DNA of 64,000 nt, taken from the NCBI GenBank assembly GCA_018816765.1, contig JAHIUX010000016.1, positions 1 to 64,000 on the forward strand, read 5' to 3'. The notes under the pieces are model-generated. The model was given only the letters and a program-made list of their open reading frames with translations, was not told where the DNA came from and made no database searches. Numbering within the stretch: the first letter of the stretch is position 1; each line of letters starts with the position of its first letter. The stretch comes from Bacteroidota bacterium (lineage in GTDB: Bacteria > Bacteroidota > Bacteroidia > Bacteroidales > F082). A program made the position numbers and the translations under genes. Positions 37,601-47,660 of the stretch are shown here, piece by piece.

Positions 37601-40600
37601 CTACATTTTGATAAGCTTTGTTGTAGTCGTTGTGTTATTAATTGTTAATTTCCCGAAATAAACACCTTTTACCAATGTGCCTGAGGCTGCGCTGGTCCAT
37701 TCGAAATTGTGCGTTCCGGCTGGCACATCCTGATCGGCAACAGTGGCGACTTCCTGCCCGGAAAGGTTATACAATGTAATGCTCACCCTGCAATGTTCCG
37801 TTGTGGTTAATGTAAAGGTAGCCTTGTCAGTCATTGGATTAGGATAAACTACCCATTGACCTGTGAAGCCTGGATTTTCATCAACACCAGTCCAAACATA
37901 GGGTATACCAAAGAATCCTAGCATTTGTGCCATAAAGGCCGTCTGATCTGTTTCTTCAGCACCGGTTAAGCCCGAGAACATACAGGAAGCACCTATGGTT
38001 TTGTAGCCTTCGGCTGCATTGGCAATAGCGGTAACGTAGGATGGATTTTGATTTTGAAGAATGGCATAAGCTGTTGTTCCGTTAGTGCTCAACTGGTCGA
38101 TATAACTGTTGGTGCCTGAATAAGTGAAGCTAAACCCTTCGGCAAATGTTCCGGCAAGGCCATTAATTGTACCCAGGTCTCCAGATCCGTCGGCAGTACC
38201 TGAGATACCAAAATATGGGTGAACGGCTGTTGGCTGGTCATACGCCCAGGTGTCACCGCCTTCCAAATATAATTTTCCTCCCTGATCGAGGTAACCGGCC
38301 AAGGCCTGCCCAAGTTCTGCCGACAAAATTGCATTGTCAGGATAAATACCAAGGTTCACGAAAACAGAACTGTACAGGGAAAGATTTTCAGGGAAAGCCG
38401 ACAGCATGTCCATGCCAACATTCAGTTCAGAAATGCAATGCTGCATGGCCTCACCGCTTGTTCCTCCTGCAAGATCAATCACCAGCACGGGCACCTGTCC
38501 CACAATCAGGCTGAAGCTCTCAGTGGCATTGAAATCCAGATCAGCAGTTGTCACCAGGTCAAATTGTGTGATCTCACCCTGTGGGGTGTCAGGAGAAGCT
38601 GTTACAACAAATGAATAGGAATATTCAATTCCCGGAAGGATTTCTAAGTCATTCAACGGGTCGCCTGCAATATCGATATTCGCACTCGGCGAACTGAGCA
38701 TGGTAAATGCGTTGGTTGCAGCCGCGCCCCCGTTATTGATCATACCGACAATCAGGTTCACGGTTTCACCCGGATCGAGCTTTCCATTGTTGTTTCCATT
38801 TACATCATCAACAATAAATTGTGTTATTGCCATGATCGGTGCATAGGCCCTGAAGCTGATCTGAGAATTCCAGACGGCCCTTTGCTGGTCGTCCTGTGCT
38901 GTCACAGCAATGGTAATCAATGTGTTGTCGGGTGTATTGTTGGCCACTGACAATGCAAAACCATTGTCAATCGTCACGCTTTCATTGGCAAGGATTGTAC
39001 CGTATGCTTCGTTGGCATCAGTGATTATTGCATAAGGGCTGTTGGTGCTAATAAGCACATTCACGCCGGTAGCGTCATCATTTCCAACGTTACTCATCAT
39101 CAGGCTAAGCTGAATGTCTTCTCCGTAATCGGCTTGACTGTTGCCATTAGCGTCGAGCATGGTAAATCCGGTGCAGGAAACAAAGGGACCTTCGTTCGGA
39201 ATAACTTCGATATCGGCTGTATATGGAATATAATTAAACGCTGTAACAACCAGTGTGGCCGTGCCCGGGCTTTGAATGGGGTCGAATACGATGGTAGCAA
39301 CACCATCCTGAACTTCAGCCGCTCCAAGCAACTGACCATTGATCGATAAGGCTGCAAAAGCGCCATCAACAGGGCAGTTAATGGCAAAATCGCCCACACC
39401 AATGAAAATACTCGGGTTGTGTGTAACAGTGAGTGCTTCGGGACTAGCCGTGCGCAGCATGATCGAAGGGTCGCCAAACAGCAGCCAGGTATCTGTCATT
39501 TCATCGCCGCCGGCACCATAGGTATCATTCATTTTCATGCAGCCGTTCATGGCAATGCCGCCCATGGTATGGCGGATATTGTCAGCGTAGGCTTCGGTCA
39601 GAATCAGGTCCATTTCATCCTGTCCGGCCATTGGTGGGTTCCAGCTTTGGTTGATGGTTGAAGCCATAATGCCTATGGCACCTGTGGGTTGTCCGTTGTG
39701 TGTTGCCCTCAGCCAGGTTTCGCCAAAACAGGTGGTTCCGACGAAATCGCCATTCACACAGGCCACACTGAAGATAAACGGCAGCATATTGTCGTTGGTA
39801 AGCTGATCTACATCGCTTGACGAAAAACCCGTTGTTCCCCAGGAGCCCTGGCTACCATGGCCGGTGTAGTTGATGATGCCAGCGCCTGCATTTAAGGCAG
39901 CGCTCACCATTGCTGGTGTCGGGTTTCCATTTTGGTCGTTTCCGCCCTGTGAGCCGTCAAAAAGCTCATGCGTATAGGTGTAGGTGAAATCGAGCAGTGT
40001 TGTCCCAATTCCCCTGATGTGCTCATAGTCCATTTCATTGTTGTCGCCGGGTCCCTGATCTGAGCCAATACCAATGGCTTTGCTAAACCAGTCGACACCG
40101 GTGTAAGGTGTTTGTTCGTACGACAGGCTTCTGTCAATCTGGGTCTGCAATTCACCCAGGTTTGCAGCCGAAAAGCGGCCAACAAATAAATCAGGATAAT
40201 GGTCTGTGCCAACAACATAAGCGTAAACATTGTCAGAATCACCCGAAGAATATCCCGGAGGCACCTGTTCAGCATCACCAACAAGTAAAAGGAAAGTGAG
40301 GCCGTGTTCGTTATAATAATTGGTGACATACTGCTTGATGGCAGCGCTGTTGCCGATGCTGGCAACATCAACCACTTCAACTTCAATGCCTGACTTGGTT
40401 TTCCATTCAACAAAAGGCTGCAATGCGTCAATAAATGCCGCATAGGTAATGATCAGCATATTTCCGCGGTCAACAACAGGTACATAGCGGTCGGTATTTG
40501 ACTGATAATTGAGAAACTGCCGTTTGTAAATGGCATCAAATTCATTGCCTTTTAACTTTACCAATGGTTTCACTGACAAAGTGTTGATCGCGTTGCCGGT

Positions 40601-41191
40601 GGTTTTGCGTACCACAACCTCAATACTGGTATACACCCTGAGTACATGACTGACCGGATTATACTGAAATGGCGTTACAACCACGGTCTGTCCGCGCAGT
40701 TCACGGATGATGTAAGGGTTGCGAAGTGCTGCAATCTGGGCAGGATAAAAAGCGTTCTTGCCGTATGCCTCACCAAAGGTGAATGGCACATCCTGTGGAT
40801 TAACGTTGCGCAACAGGTTTCCTTTCGAAGGGGCAATGTAGATGTTTTCAAAATCAACATAAGCCGAAGCACTTACTTCAATTTCCATATTGGCCAGATC
40901 GGGAATCTGCAACGAAGCCGTTAGTTTCGACAAATCAGGTGCTCCTGCAATAAGCAGCGGACTTGCTCCGCCGACACTGACAGTATAAGCGCGTTCGTCG
41001 TTGTTGAGCAAGACCGATTTCAGCCAGAATCCTTCGAGTGAAAACTGCACAGTGCTTTGGTTGTCGCTTGTTTCAAGCAGGGTGATTTTTGCAGCTACCG
41101 GTTGGCTGCTACCCAGGCTTTTCCATTCGTCAGCGCGGATGCTTCCTAAGGTGAGGGCCAGTAAAAATGTTAATGCGATTAATCTTTTCAT
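37601..41191 (-). CDS. Gingipain-family (C25) cysteine protease, Kgp-like, with T9SS sorting domain
   Basis: Secreted cysteine endopeptidase precursor of 1,196 residues: signal peptide (about 1-20), C25 propeptide (about 21-235, ending in NPVSHVLRVYTSIEV), catalytic domain (about 240-600), an Ig-like domain (about 600-690), CARDB-like beta repeats (about 690-920), a Rossmann-like segment with YLEGGDTWAYD (about 925-1080) and a type A T9SS tail (from about 1115, VYPNPMTDKATF). The dyad is H445 in NYTGHGSQGSW and C478 in FSVACVNGDF, 33 residues apart as in gingipains. The local sequence ACVNGDF and GIMASTINQSW is strikingly like the lysine gingipain Kgp. Specificity for Lys is inferred by similarity only. 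It is 40 bases downstream of its Rgp-like neighbour. Confidence 0.93.
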   Translation of the reverse strand: MKRLIALTFLLALTLGSIRADEWKSLGSSQPVAAKITLLETSDNQSTVQFSLEGFWLKSVLLNNDERAYTVSVGGASPLLIAGAPDLSKLTASLQIPDLANMEIEVSASAYVDFENIYIAPSKGNLLRNVNPQDVPFTFGEAYGKNAFYPAQIAALRNPYIIRELRGQTVVVTPFQYNPVSHVLRVYTSIEVVVRKTTGNAINTLSVKPLVKLKGNEFDAIYKRQFLNYQSNTDRYVPVVDRGNMLIITYAAFIDALQPFVEWKTKSGIEVEVVDVASIGNSAAIKQYVTNYYNEHGLTFLLLVGDAEQVPPGYSSGDSDNVYAYVVGTDHYPDLFVGRFSAANLGELQTQIDRSLSYEQTPYTGVDWFSKAIGIGSDQGPGDNNEMDYEHIRGIGTTLLDFTYTYTHELFDGSQGGNDQNGNPTPAMVSAALNAGAGIINYTGHGSQGSWGTTGFSSSDVDQLTNDNMLPFIFSVACVNGDFVGTTCFGETWLRATHNGQPTGAIGIMASTINQSWNPPMAGQDEMDLILTEAYADNIRHTMGGIAMNGCMKMNDTYGAGGDEMTDTWLLFGDPSIMLRTASPEALTVTHNPSIFIGVGDFAINCPVDGAFAALSINGQLLGAAEVQDGVATIVFDPIQSPGTATLVVTAFNYIPYTADIEVIPNEGPFVSCTGFTMLDANGNSQADYGEDIQLSLMMSNVGNDDATGVNVLISTNSPYAIITDANEAYGTILANESVTIDNGFALSVANNTPDNTLITIAVTAQDDQQRAVWNSQISFRAYAPIMAITQFIVDDVNGNNNGKLDPGETVNLIVGMINNGGAAATNAFTMLSSPSANIDIAGDPLNDLEILPGIEYSYSFVVTASPDTPQGEITQFDLVTTADLDFNATESFSLIVGQVPVLVIDLAGGTSGEAMQHCISELNVGMDMLSAFPENLSLYSSVFVNLGIYPDNAILSAELGQALAGYLDQGGKLYLEGGDTWAYDQPTAVHPYFGISGTADGSGDLGTINGLAGTFAEGFSFTYSGTNSYIDQLSTNGTTAYAILQNQNPSYVTAIANAAEGYKTIGASCMFSGLTGAEETDQTAFMAQMLGFFGIPYVWTGVDENPGFTGQWVVYPNPMTDKATFTLTTTEHCRVSITLYNLSGQEVATVADQDVPAGTHNFEWTSAASGTLVKGVYFGKLTINNTTTTTKLIKM

Positions 41192-41231
41192 ACTATTTAT
41201 TGGTTAAAATCAACAAATTGATTGATGTATA

Positions 41232-44200
41232 CTATTTCACAATGACCAGGCGTTTCACCAGCCTGAAGTTGTCTGATTCGAGTGCGACAAACCAGATACC
41301 CTCGCCAAGCCATGAGGCATCAAAGCCCTGACGCTGAACGCCTTCAGTGGCAGAAATGTGGCTGGCAAACGTTCCGACTTTTTGACCCACAGTATTGTAA
41401 ACATTCAGGCTCACCCGGGCAGCTTTGTCAAGGTTGAAACTGATGTTGACCTGTGCGTTGGCCGGATTCGGATAAAGTTGCATATCGGCACCGTCAGACA
41501 TTGCCAATTCCTGGTCGCCTGTCCATACAAATGGTATCTGGAAGAAAGACAGGAAGCGTGCCATCAGTTCGTCTTTTGTGTTATCGCCCCCGTCTTCAAG
41601 TCCTGCAAATTCGAACGACGCACCAATGGCGCGGTAAGTGTCGGTCAGGGTGGAAACTGCGGTACCATAGTCAGGCGTATTGTTTCTGAACATCATCACA
41701 CCTTGGCCGCTGGCATTTACCTGGTCGATATAACTGTTACGTCCATTGTATACAAACTGCATGCCCTGTGCGATAGAGCCATCAGATCCCATAAGTGTGT
41801 TCAGGTCGCCCGAACCGTCAGCAACACCTGAAATATTGAAATAAGAATGGACCGGAGTAACTGCATCATAAGCCCATGTATCACCACCTTCCATATACAC
41901 CCGACCTCCCTGGTCGAGGTAATCAGCAAGTTTTTGGCCTTCAGCAGGCGTCAGCACATGGTTGTCGGGATAAATGCCCAGGCAAACAAATATACTTTTA
42001 TACAGGTTCAATTCTGTTGGAATGGCACTGATGGCTTCACTGCCAACGTTGAGCGTGTTCAAACATGACTGCATGCTTGTCTCCGATGGGCCGTTGGCCA
42101 GGTTCAGGATCAGGACCGGGATCTGACCCACAGTCAGGTTGAAGGTGTTGGTGGCCGAAAACTCATGGTTACCAATGGTATGCATTTCAAAAATCACGGT
42201 GCTCCCATCCACAATTTCACCCGATACGGTGATGGCAAACTGCAGGGTGATGGTGTTGCCGCTCCCGAAAATTTCTGTAGCCATCGGGTCAGTATTTACA
42301 ATCACATCGGCGTTGGTGCTCACGAGGGCCGAAACCATCTGAAGCAGGTCGGCCGAACCGATGTTTTCCATGGTGATGTTTAGGTTGGCATTTTCGCCCG
42401 GATCAAGTTTTCCATTGCCCCCTTCATCGTCCACTTCCACTGAAGCAATGCCCACCGCCGGAGCATGGGCCTGAATGGTGAAGAAGCTACTCCACAAATC
42501 CCTGCCTTCGCTTTGTGCAACCACATTGAATTTGATCGCTTGTTTATCAGGCACATTGTTGTGTACACCAAATGCAAAGGCGTCCTCAACATTCGAAAGT
42601 TCGCCGCCGGCAATGTTGCCAAAATCATTGCTATCGTCGGTGATGGTCACGTAAGGACTGTCGCTGGTCAGGGTGGCGGTAACATTGTTTGCATCACCAT
42701 TACCTACATTTTCGAGGGTCATGCCCATCAGTATGTTTTCGCCATAGTCAGCCTGACCATTACCGTCTTCATCGTTGATCTGGTTGCTGTTATATATCAC
42801 ATAAGGACCATCGGGCGCATTCACAATGACGGTTCCGGTATAAGGCTGGTAATTCTGTGCGGTAACCACGAGGTCAGCGATGCCGGGGCTTGCAATAGGA
42901 TCGAGCTGGACTGTGGCCAAGCCATTTTCGTCAGCAATGCCGGCACCATACAAAATGCCATCAACGGAAAACCCGACATATGCATATGGAACGGCGTTCA
43001 CATCGATGCTGGGAGCACCAAGGGGCAAAAATGGGGTGTGGCTGACTTCCATCACAGGGGGTACAGAAAAATACACCATGAGCGAAGGGTCGCCAATCAG
43101 GTTGTAAATATCCCAGTAGTAAGGTGCTGAGCCTGGAGATCCTTCGGTAACAGCCAGGTTTCCTGCGAAAATAACCTGATCCTGGGTTGTATACCATTCA
43201 GAAAACGCTTCGCCATGGGTATGGAAAAGGCCGTCGAAAGCTCCGGCGCTGGTTTCTTCAAATGAGGGTGGAATTTCGGTGATGGCACCAACGCCAACAG
43301 CAAAATAATAATCTTCGTCCCAATAGGTGCTGTTTGATCCGCCTGCGTGGCCTACAACACCTTTTCCCACGGCCCTCACGATGGCTTCTGCGAAGCATTC
43401 GGTGAGCTGATATTCGCTTGATGAACAACAGTTGCTGAGCATGAAGCCATATTTATCCTGATTTTGAAGGGCAGGAATGTGGCTGATACTAAACGAGGGA
43501 TCTCCCCAGCCATCGGGGCTGCAGTGAGCCGAATAGTTTGAAAAAGTGACTCCGTCGCTCACGCGCTGTCTGATTTCTGCAGCAGCAGCACCCGAACCCG
43601 GATAAGGATACTCCCATGCTGTAATGCCATGTTCTTCATTGAAATAGTTTATTGCACCATAGTTCAACTGGCCATTGCCCCAATCGGCTCCAAATGAACC
43701 GTCCATCCCTGCAACAAGCACAACTTCGTTGAGGTAAGAAGGGTCGGGCATGGTGAATTCTTCATACTGCAGGGTTTTGTCGATGATCGATTGCAGCTGA
43801 GCCGCATTCTGGGCCGAAAAACGTCCGTAGAAAATTTCGGGAAACAGGTCGCCGGTAAATTCCACATAGTTGCGGTCGGTAACCCCATTTCCATTGTTCC
43901 AGGTGGGCACCTGTTCAATATCGCCAACAAACAAAACAAACGAAGGAGCCGGATTGGTTTCGTCGCCTGCATCGTATAATCCCTGCAAATAGGTTTTGAT
44001 GCTTGCTGTGGTGTTGCCGACTTCGGGCATATCGGTGTAAGCTTCGATGATTTTAAAGCCCTTTTTTGTTTTCCATGCGATAAAATCCTGCAGTTGTGCT
44101 TCGAACATGCGGTCGCTGACCAGCACATAACTTACCGGATAACGTGTGAAGTTTTCACGTTCAGTGAGCGTCAACCGATTCATGAGCGGACGTGAAACAG

Positions 44201-44870
44201 CATTGAAATAAGGTGAATAGAAGGCTTTTTTCAGCGAAGCTGTTTTTGATTGGTCCGCATGGGCATAGTCGAGCCTGAATGTGAGGTTTTCATACACCCT
44301 GATGGTGTTTGTTGCCGGATTATACTGCACTGGCGATACGTTTACCCTGGCAATATTGGTACTTCTCATCATACCAAGCAGGTCAACGCTGACGAGATCA
44401 CTTTCGGGGTAACTGTTTTGTGCGTATGCTTTGGCGTCTTTCACCAGAACAAATTCATCCTGTGATTTGCTTCTTGGAGGTTGCGATGGATAAAGCTGAT
44501 CGATAAAACCAAGTTCATTCAAGGCATATTCTTTTACTGTGTAATCGAGCACCTTAACGCTGACTGAGGCACCAAAGGGAATCTCAATCAATTGACGGCG
44601 CACAGGCACTTCAGGCGTGCCAAAGCGCAGGTTGTTCACATAACCAGGGATTTGCAGGCGACTGTAGCCGGCATCCTCCTGATACACATGCTGAAGTTTA
44701 ATCACTGAAATTTCGTTCAACAAACTCAGGCCCTGGGCATCGGTTTGCAGCAGGCTGAGTTTTGTGTGGGGAGCCAGGCCGGTATTGATCTGTTGGGCCT
44801 GCAACACCTGAAAACCAAACAGGATGCCTGCAAAGACAAGCATCAGTGAAAAACGGTATAAAATTTTCAT
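41232..44870 (-). CDS. Gingipain-family (C25) cysteine protease, Rgp-like, with T9SS sorting domain
   Basis: Secreted cysteine endopeptidase precursor of about 1,212 residues with the same layout as its neighbour: signal peptide (MKILYRFSLMLVFAG start), propeptide, catalytic C25 domain, Ig-like and CARDB-like repeats, the YMEGGDTWAYD segment and a type A T9SS tail (LYPNPANAQVNIS to RLVIVK). Catalytic H449 lies in NYSAHCSPDGW and C482 is the second Cys of SNCCSSSEYQ, again 33 residues apart. NCC plus CFAEAIVRA and TYWDEDYYFAVG resemble arginine gingipains (Rgp), which suggests an Arg-type specificity by similarity. The protein motif GHG is changed to AHC here but His is kept. Start moved to 44870; the longer frame to 44912 would put 14 polar residues before the signal peptide. 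First gene of the two-gene operon. Confidence 0.92.
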   Translation of the reverse strand: MKILYRFSLMLVFAGILFGFQVLQAQQINTGLAPHTKLSLLQTDAQGLSLLNEISVIKLQHVYQEDAGYSRLQIPGYVNNLRFGTPEVPVRRQLIEIPFGASVSVKVLDYTVKEYALNELGFIDQLYPSQPPRSKSQDEFVLVKDAKAYAQNSYPESDLVSVDLLGMMRSTNIARVNVSPVQYNPATNTIRVYENLTFRLDYAHADQSKTASLKKAFYSPYFNAVSRPLMNRLTLTERENFTRYPVSYVLVSDRMFEAQLQDFIAWKTKKGFKIIEAYTDMPEVGNTTASIKTYLQGLYDAGDETNPAPSFVLFVGDIEQVPTWNNGNGVTDRNYVEFTGDLFPEIFYGRFSAQNAAQLQSIIDKTLQYEEFTMPDPSYLNEVVLVAGMDGSFGADWGNGQLNYGAINYFNEEHGITAWEYPYPGSGAAAAEIRQRVSDGVTFSNYSAHCSPDGWGDPSFSISHIPALQNQDKYGFMLSNCCSSSEYQLTECFAEAIVRAVGKGVVGHAGGSNSTYWDEDYYFAVGVGAITEIPPSFEETSAGAFDGLFHTHGEAFSEWYTTQDQVIFAGNLAVTEGSPGSAPYYWDIYNLIGDPSLMVYFSVPPVMEVSHTPFLPLGAPSIDVNAVPYAYVGFSVDGILYGAGIADENGLATVQLDPIASPGIADLVVTAQNYQPYTGTVIVNAPDGPYVIYNSNQINDEDGNGQADYGENILMGMTLENVGNGDANNVTATLTSDSPYVTITDDSNDFGNIAGGELSNVEDAFAFGVHNNVPDKQAIKFNVVAQSEGRDLWSSFFTIQAHAPAVGIASVEVDDEGGNGKLDPGENANLNITMENIGSADLLQMVSALVSTNADVIVNTDPMATEIFGSGNTITLQFAITVSGEIVDGSTVIFEMHTIGNHEFSATNTFNLTVGQIPVLILNLANGPSETSMQSCLNTLNVGSEAISAIPTELNLYKSIFVCLGIYPDNHVLTPAEGQKLADYLDQGGRVYMEGGDTWAYDAVTPVHSYFNISGVADGSGDLNTLMGSDGSIAQGMQFVYNGRNSYIDQVNASGQGVMMFRNNTPDYGTAVSTLTDTYRAIGASFEFAGLEDGGDNTKDELMARFLSFFQIPFVWTGDQELAMSDGADMQLYPNPANAQVNISFNLDKAARVSLNVYNTVGQKVGTFASHISATEGVQRQGFDASWLGEGIWFVALESDNFRLVKRLVIVK

Positions 44871-45040
44871 GCGTAATTGGGGTATTGTGTTAAACCTTCT
44901 AATGAGAAACAACCCTACAAAGGTTACAATTTAATCGGCACGAAACAACGAATGATCTCATTTTTTTATCGTGTCCAATAAGTTGATGACAAGGCTGAAG
45001 ACGTGTTGGTTGCATGGAATGAATCTATCCGAAATGCAGC

Positions 45041-46279
45041 TTATTCATTTTTAAGATTGTCGCTCTGCAGGCGACGAAGTGCCTGTCGGACAGTGTAGGC
45101 CGATGACAGCAATCCTATGCTAGCAACGGTTACGAAAACGGCGATTACATCTAGCAGTTTCAGGTTAACGGGGTAGGCATCAATGATAAATGAACCACTA
45201 TCGCCGCCCAGCTTAAGCCAGCCAAAATGTTGTTGCAGCAATACGACCACCACGCCCAAAAACAACCCGGCCACACCACCTGCCAGCGAGATGAGGATAC
45301 CTTCGGTGAGAAATAACTTTTGAATCACCCTTTTTGCAGCCCCCAGACCCGACAGCACGGAAATGTCTTTTCGCTTGTCAAGAATGACCATCGTCAGCGA
45401 ACCTATCACATTGAAAGTGGCCATGATGAGGATAAAGGTCAGGATAATGAAGATGGCCCATTTTTCGGAGCGCATGATGCGATACAGGGTTTCCTGTTGC
45501 TGAAACCTGTCCTTGACCTTAAAGTCAGGGCCCAGGATGCCGATGATGTCTTTTTGGATGCCTGTAAGCTTTTCGGGTTCGCTGAGGAATATTTCATATG
45601 TGCTGACTTCATGGGTGTAGCCAAGCAGGCTCCTGGCCCATTCAACAGGTACAAGCACATACCGTGCGTCAAACTCCTGCTGCGACGAAAACACACCCAG
45701 CGGCTGAATGCTGTTGCTCGAAAAGCTTTGCTCAAAACTTAGCACCGATGCTTTGCCACGACGCGGAAGATAAACCGTCAAAAGCGAGGTTGGATCTTTG
45801 ACATTTACTCCCAGAAACCAGGCAACACCAGCACCGACAACAGCAAAATCATACCCGTCCTGCTGCAGAATAAAGTCGCCACTGCTGATCAGTGAAGCAA
45901 AATGGCTTTGCTCGCAGTATCCGCTGCCAACACCCTTGATTCTTCCGATATGCTGTTTATCGCGGTAGCGAAACAAGGCATCTTCCTCAGCCACTTCGAT
46001 CAATGCCCCAATTCCGTCGATGGCGCGGATGCGGCCGGCTGGAAAAGTAATGGTGTCGATGGTTTTGCCATACCGGGGTTCGATCAGCAAATGAGGGCTT
46101 ACATCATTTACGAGTCCGCTGATAACCTGCTCAAACCCATTAAAAACCGATAGCACAACAATCAGTGCAAAGGTGCCGACACCCACACCTACCACCGAAA
46201 TAGCGGAGATGATGTTGATCAGGTTGTGGCTCTTTTTGGCCACAAGGTAACGGCTGGCGATAAAAAAGGATAAATTCAC
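45041..46279 (-). CDS. LolC/E-type (FtsX-like) ABC transporter permease
   Basis: Inner-membrane permease of the MacB/LolCDE type. It has the expected layout: one N-terminal helix (around SAISVVGVGVGTFALIVVLSVFNGFE), a large periplasmic domain of about 220 residues, then three C-terminal helices, with FtsX residues near VLSGLGAAKRVIQKLFLTEG. LolC/E releases lipoproteins from the inner membrane for transfer to LolA. The ATPase LolD gene is not adjacent. The start is a GTG at 46279 giving VNLSFFIASRYLVAKKSHN, which matches relatives; an ATG eleven codons upstream (46312) is possible. It follows the methyltransferase gene and rbfA in the same direction; rbfA next to such a permease is a common arrangement in Bacteroidota. 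Confidence 0.9.
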   Translation of the reverse strand: MNLSFFIASRYLVAKKSHNLINIISAISVVGVGVGTFALIVVLSVFNGFEQVISGLVNDVSPHLLIEPRYGKTIDTITFPAGRIRAIDGIGALIEVAEEDALFRYRDKQHIGRIKGVGSGYCEQSHFASLISSGDFILQQDGYDFAVVGAGVAWFLGVNVKDPTSLLTVYLPRRGKASVLSFEQSFSSNSIQPLGVFSSQQEFDARYVLVPVEWARSLLGYTHEVSTYEIFLSEPEKLTGIQKDIIGILGPDFKVKDRFQQQETLYRIMRSEKWAIFIILTFILIMATFNVIGSLTMVILDKRKDISVLSGLGAAKRVIQKLFLTEGILISLAGGVAGLFLGVVVVLLQQHFGWLKLGGDSGSFIIDAYPVNLKLLDVIAVFVTVASIGLLSSAYTVRQALRRLQSDNLKNE

Positions 46280-46389
46280 TATTCGGCCATTGATTGTTGC
46301 AAAGGTAAGCAAATCATTCAGCGGCTTGATGTCGGCCCGGGTAATATCCGACGCACAAAAAGCCGTTTTGGCCAGCGATTATGTTGTGC

Positions 46390-47214
46390 TTATTTCCAGG
46401 CTTTTGCCACGAGTCCGGTGCCGGTTTCATGTTTACCCATCAGGTCGAAGGCATTGAGGACCAGACACAAAGGGAATACCACCAGATAATAAACGGGCAA
46501 TACAATAAAAAACACTTTGGACGCATTCAGCATCAGGATCGGGTATTTCATCGAAAGGCGCCACGACAGTTTCCCAGGTTTACCATATTGGTAATATATT
46601 TCGGACTTTGAGAAGCCTGCCTTAGCCAATTTGCTGCGGAGTTCTTCGATTCCATAGCCATCGCGGACATGCTCATCAATGAATCCCTGCGCTCCTTCGG
46701 CGTGATGGTCATGTTCATGCACATCTGACCCACCCTGATCAGAAGGCGTCGAAATAAGCAACATACCCTTGTTTTTCAAAGCATTATAATAATTCGTCAA
46801 CACCTTGACATCTTCTTCGATATGTTCCATCACATCCACGCATAACACCAGATCGAACTGATCGGAAAAGTTAATCTTTGTGAGGTCGGCTGATTCGAAA
46901 CGGGTATTGTTGAAGCCTATCCGTTGAAAAAACTGGTTACAATCTGCAATTTGTTCGTCTTTTACATCAAGTCCGAGGATACGCCAATCATCGCGGTTCT
47001 CTTTGGCCATAAAATATACATACTGGCCAAATCCCGATCCGGCATCGAGTATATGGCGTTTGCCTGTGTTTGTTGCAGCCCATAGCCTGACTTCTTTTTT
47101 GATGTGCCAGGCCCGGAGCAACAGCAAATCGAGGAGATTATAGAATAAACGGCGTGTAAACGGACTGTTGTTGAACACCTTGCCCAGGCTGCGTTTAATG
47201 GGATCGTACTGCAT
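46390..47214 (-). CDS. Class I SAM-dependent methyltransferase with C-terminal membrane segment
   Basis: A 274-residue methyltransferase. The SAM-binding motif is ILDAGSGFGQYVYFMA (about 53-68), followed by D in LGLDVKDEQI and the substrate-loop region LVLCVDVMEHIEEDVKVL. A hydrophobic segment near residues 232-252 (VFFIVLPVYYLVVFPLCLVL) suggests membrane attachment, unusual for a plain cytosolic methyltransferase; this fits lipid, quinone or polysaccharide substrates. The substrate is unknown. It sits between rbfA and the LolC/E-type permease, in the same direction. Confidence 0.83.
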   Translation of the reverse strand: MQYDPIKRSLGKVFNNSPFTRRLFYNLLDLLLLRAWHIKKEVRLWAATNTGKRHILDAGSGFGQYVYFMAKENRDDWRILGLDVKDEQIADCNQFFQRIGFNNTRFESADLTKINFSDQFDLVLCVDVMEHIEEDVKVLTNYYNALKNKGMLLISTPSDQGGSDVHEHDHHAEGAQGFIDEHVRDGYGIEELRSKLAKAGFSKSEIYYQYGKPGKLSWRLSMKYPILMLNASKVFFIVLPVYYLVVFPLCLVLNAFDLMGKHETGTGLVAKAWK

Positions 47215-47317
47215 ATTGAATGTAAAATGTCGTTATTTTTAGTTTGGATATTACAAAATGTCAGCAATAACAGTTAGTTTTTGTCAGTATTGCATAGGGC
47301 AATGCAAACTTGAACCA

Positions 47318-47656
47318 TTACTCATGCAAGAGGTCCTCGATTCTGTCGATATAATCAAGTGAATCGTCCAGATAGAAAGCCAGGTCAGGGATGATGCGTA
47401 GCTGATGCCGCACGCGCTTACCAAGGTGTCCGCGTATTTCACGTGTGTGTTGACCAATTTTTTCGACCAATGATTTTTTATCTTTTGAAGCAAAGACGCT
47501 CAAATGGACCTTTGCCAGCGACAGGTCGGGGCTAATGGTCACTTTGGTTACCGTGACCATGGCACCTGCAACCACTGCTTTCATTTCCATCTGAATGATT
47601 TCGCTCAGGTCGCGTTGCAGTAACCGGCCAATCTTTTGCTGACGTTGTGTTTCCAT
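47318..47656 (-). CDS. rbfA: 30S ribosome-binding factor A
   Basis: Assembly factor that binds the 30S subunit during late maturation of the 16S rRNA 5' end, important at low temperature. The 112 residues from the chosen start carry the KH-type fold: METQRQQKIGRLLQRDLSEIIQ helix, then TVTKVTISPDLSLAKVHLSVF and the C-terminal RIIPDLAFYLDDSLDYIDRIEDLL. The earlier ATG at 47716 is rejected because a TATTTTTG -7 box lies between the two ATGs (47661-47668) and the extra 20 residues are not family-like. If the box is used, the transcript begins practically at the ATG. Confidence 0.95.
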   Translation of the reverse strand: METQRQQKIGRLLQRDLSEIIQMEMKAVVAGAMVTVTKVTISPDLSLAKVHLSVFASKDKKSLVEKIGQHTREIRGHLGKRVRHQLRIIPDLAFYLDDSLDYIDRIEDLLHE

Positions 47657-47660
47657 GCTG

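Noticed and set aside
42465-43130. Open frame of 221 codons on the plus strand
   Set aside because: Antisense to the Rgp-like protease; no domain or start context of its own.
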